From: Anaerolineae bacterium
GTDB taxonomy: Bacteria; Chloroflexota; Anaerolineae; Caldilineales; Caldilineaceae
Assembly (NCBI GenBank): GCA_030432295.1
Contig: JAUIHI010000002.1
Location: 1-64,000 of the forward strand
Reading direction: 5' to 3'
DNA: 64,000 nt
Below, in pieces: positions 62,950 through 64,000 of this stretch. Numbering within the stretch: the stretch's first letter is position 1; every line of letters begins with the position of its first letter. Under the pieces are notes generated by a model that saw nothing but the letters and a program-made list of their open reading frames with translations, was not told the DNA's origin and did no database searches. The position numbers and the translations under genes are program-made.

Positions 62950-63999
62950 TCAGCCCCGCAACGCGTGCCAGAACAGCCCCGGCAGCCGCCACGCCTTCTG
63001 GTCAGCCGTGAAGTAGAAAAGCTGGCGAGCTATCGCTGTGCCCTGGCGGTTGGTGACAAACCAGGGCGGTTTGGGCAGAATGTGCCGCTCGCCGTGGAGG
63101 AGATAGCGGGGGTGCAGATTGTGGGGAAAGGGGGTGAAGTCGCCGTAGACGACACTCTTTTGCGCCCGGTCAAAGAGAAAGGTATTGTGGACCAGCCCGA
63201 TGCCGCTGCCCGCGTCGTCCAGTGTGTGGCCGGGGAAACCGCCCCAAGTGGTCTGGGAGAGCATAAAACCGGACGCAGCCCAGATATTGACGTTGATACT
63301 GCCGTAGCGCAGATCGGCCAATGCCTGCTCAAAGGCGTGGCGATATTCGCGCAGGGTAGCCGGGTGGATGATGAGATTGACGGCCAGTGTGCCCCACAGC
63401 CGTTCGTTGCAGAAGACGACCGCCCGACGCAGGAAGTCCGCGGGATCGTTGCCGGGGAGAAGGGTCTCGGCCAAGGCTGTGCAGAAGAACTCCTCCCGGA
63501 AGGCGGCTTCGTCCGCGGATGGGTCCAGACCGGGAATAAGCACCGGATCGCCGGGACGGTCGCCCAACCGTTCGGCGCGGGGATGGCTGGCCGCCTGCTC
63601 CTTGCGTTCCTCCGCTCCGGGATAGTAGGGGTGGCGGCTGGGCAGTCCACGCAGCACAGCCCGCAGGTGATAGAGCAGTTTGTCGCTCTGCGCCCACTTC
63701 CCAGGCATCACCAGCACTTGGCTGCCCACACAGTTGAAGCCGCAGTTGTTTAGTTTGGATGTGGCAATGTTCTCCGCCTGAAAGCGCAGATCGTCCTCGG
63801 TCCACGGGCCGGGGACAACAATTGTGGGTGTCACATTGCCCAGTTCGCTGCTGATGGGCTTATCCAGCAATGGCTGGTTGGCGGCTTTGCGGGCTGCGCC
63901 TTCTTCGCCAGCGCCGAAGACAATCGCGTCGTGGGTGTGGATGCTGCCGGTCATGTGGATGGCGTCGATGCCCGGATGCTGGACCAGATATTTGCCCAC
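62950..63999 (-). CDS. aldehyde dehydrogenase family protein, 5' truncated by window edge
   Basis: The last 349 aa are visible; the N-terminus lies beyond 64000. The likely general-base/NAD region reads DAIHMTGSIHTHD, followed by KPISSELGNVTPTIVVPG, and the candidate catalytic Cys lies in LNNCGFNCVGSQVLV. The C-terminal half (LWGTLAVNLIIHPATLREY, YGSINVNIWAASGFML) fits the ALDH catalytic domain. It resembles a divergent ALDH group rather than the classic one. Substrate unknown. Confidence 0.8.
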   Translation of the reverse strand: MGKYLVQHPGIDAIHMTGSIHTHDAIVFGAGEEGAARKAANQPLLDKPISSELGNVTPTIVVPGPWTEDDLRFQAENIATSKLNNCGFNCVGSQVLVMPGKWAQSDKLLYHLRAVLRGLPSRHPYYPGAEERKEQAASHPRAERLGDRPGDPVLIPGLDPSADEAAFREEFFCTALAETLLPGNDPADFLRRAVVFCNERLWGTLAVNLIIHPATLREYRHAFEQALADLRYGSINVNIWAASGFMLSQTTWGGFPGHTLDDAGSGIGLVHNTFLFDRAQKSVVYGDFTPFPHNLHPRYLLHGERHILPKPPWFVTNRQGTAIARQLFYFTADQKAWRLPGLFWHALRG

Positions 64000-64000
64000 A

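Overview
The window reads as a chromosomal segment of a GC-rich, free-living, probably heterotrophic bacterium. Gene content and style (Ffh-S16-KH-RimM order, F420-type luciferase-like oxidoreductase, Uma2 nuclease, FG-GAP protein ending in FLPVVAR, large secreted S8 protease with a VWA domain, many Gfo/Idh oxidoreductases) point to Chloroflexota, perhaps a Caldilinea/Anaerolinea-like lineage. This is inference from protein character; no rRNA or tRNA gene was seen to confirm it.

Layout. 0.2-7.4 kb: MFS transporter, polyphosphate kinase, malate dehydrogenase and a secreted FG-GAP protein. 7.7-15.7 kb: a housekeeping run on the + strand (CDP-alcohol phosphatidyltransferase, ffh, rpsP, khpA, rimM, dprA, mannose-1-phosphate guanylyltransferase, an acidic two-TM protein), then a convergent dGTPase. 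17.0-22.5 kb: a LacI-type regulator with a consensus promoter and operator, followed by a maltose-type ABC importer (binding protein and two permeases, no ATPase). 22.7-31.9 kb: minus-strand genes led by a 1732-aa secreted subtilisin/VWA protein, then DinB, luciferase-like and small unknown proteins. 32.1-33.8 kb: a defence/addiction island with a truncated MmeI-like methyltransferase, a fused antitoxin with its toxin, and a small orphan gene. 33.9-54.3 kb: a carbohydrate region (sulfatase-like hydrolase, two sugar-phosphate-isomerase-like TIM barrels, PhyH dioxygenase, GDPD, response regulator, MFS, three Gfo/Idh oxidoreductases, galactokinase, two ClC channels, rhaA, rhaB, PLP decarboxylase). 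54.4-64 kb: DedA, LysM, VOC, GNAT with a leader, lipoprotein, Uma2, glmS and a truncated aldehyde dehydrogenase.

Functionally the window combines sugar import (LacI/ABC), rhamnose and galactose phosphorylation, and several oxidoreductase/isomerase genes that probably process further sugars or polyols. GlmS and the GDP-mannose enzyme supply envelope precursors. No sugar ATPase (malK) and no rhamnulose-1-phosphate aldolase (rhaD) is present here.

The most unusual feature is non-coding. Nearly every longer intergenic gap holds an inverted repeat whose arms are themselves built of a short word (often 7 nt, sometimes 8-9 nt) repeated with small changes. Several families recur at distant loci. Other points of interest are an antitoxin that appears to fuse domains of two toxin-antitoxin families, a possible attenuator with a Gln-rich leader peptide before a GNAT gene, paired LacI operators about three helical turns apart, and the S8 protease with a duplicated domain at its two ends.
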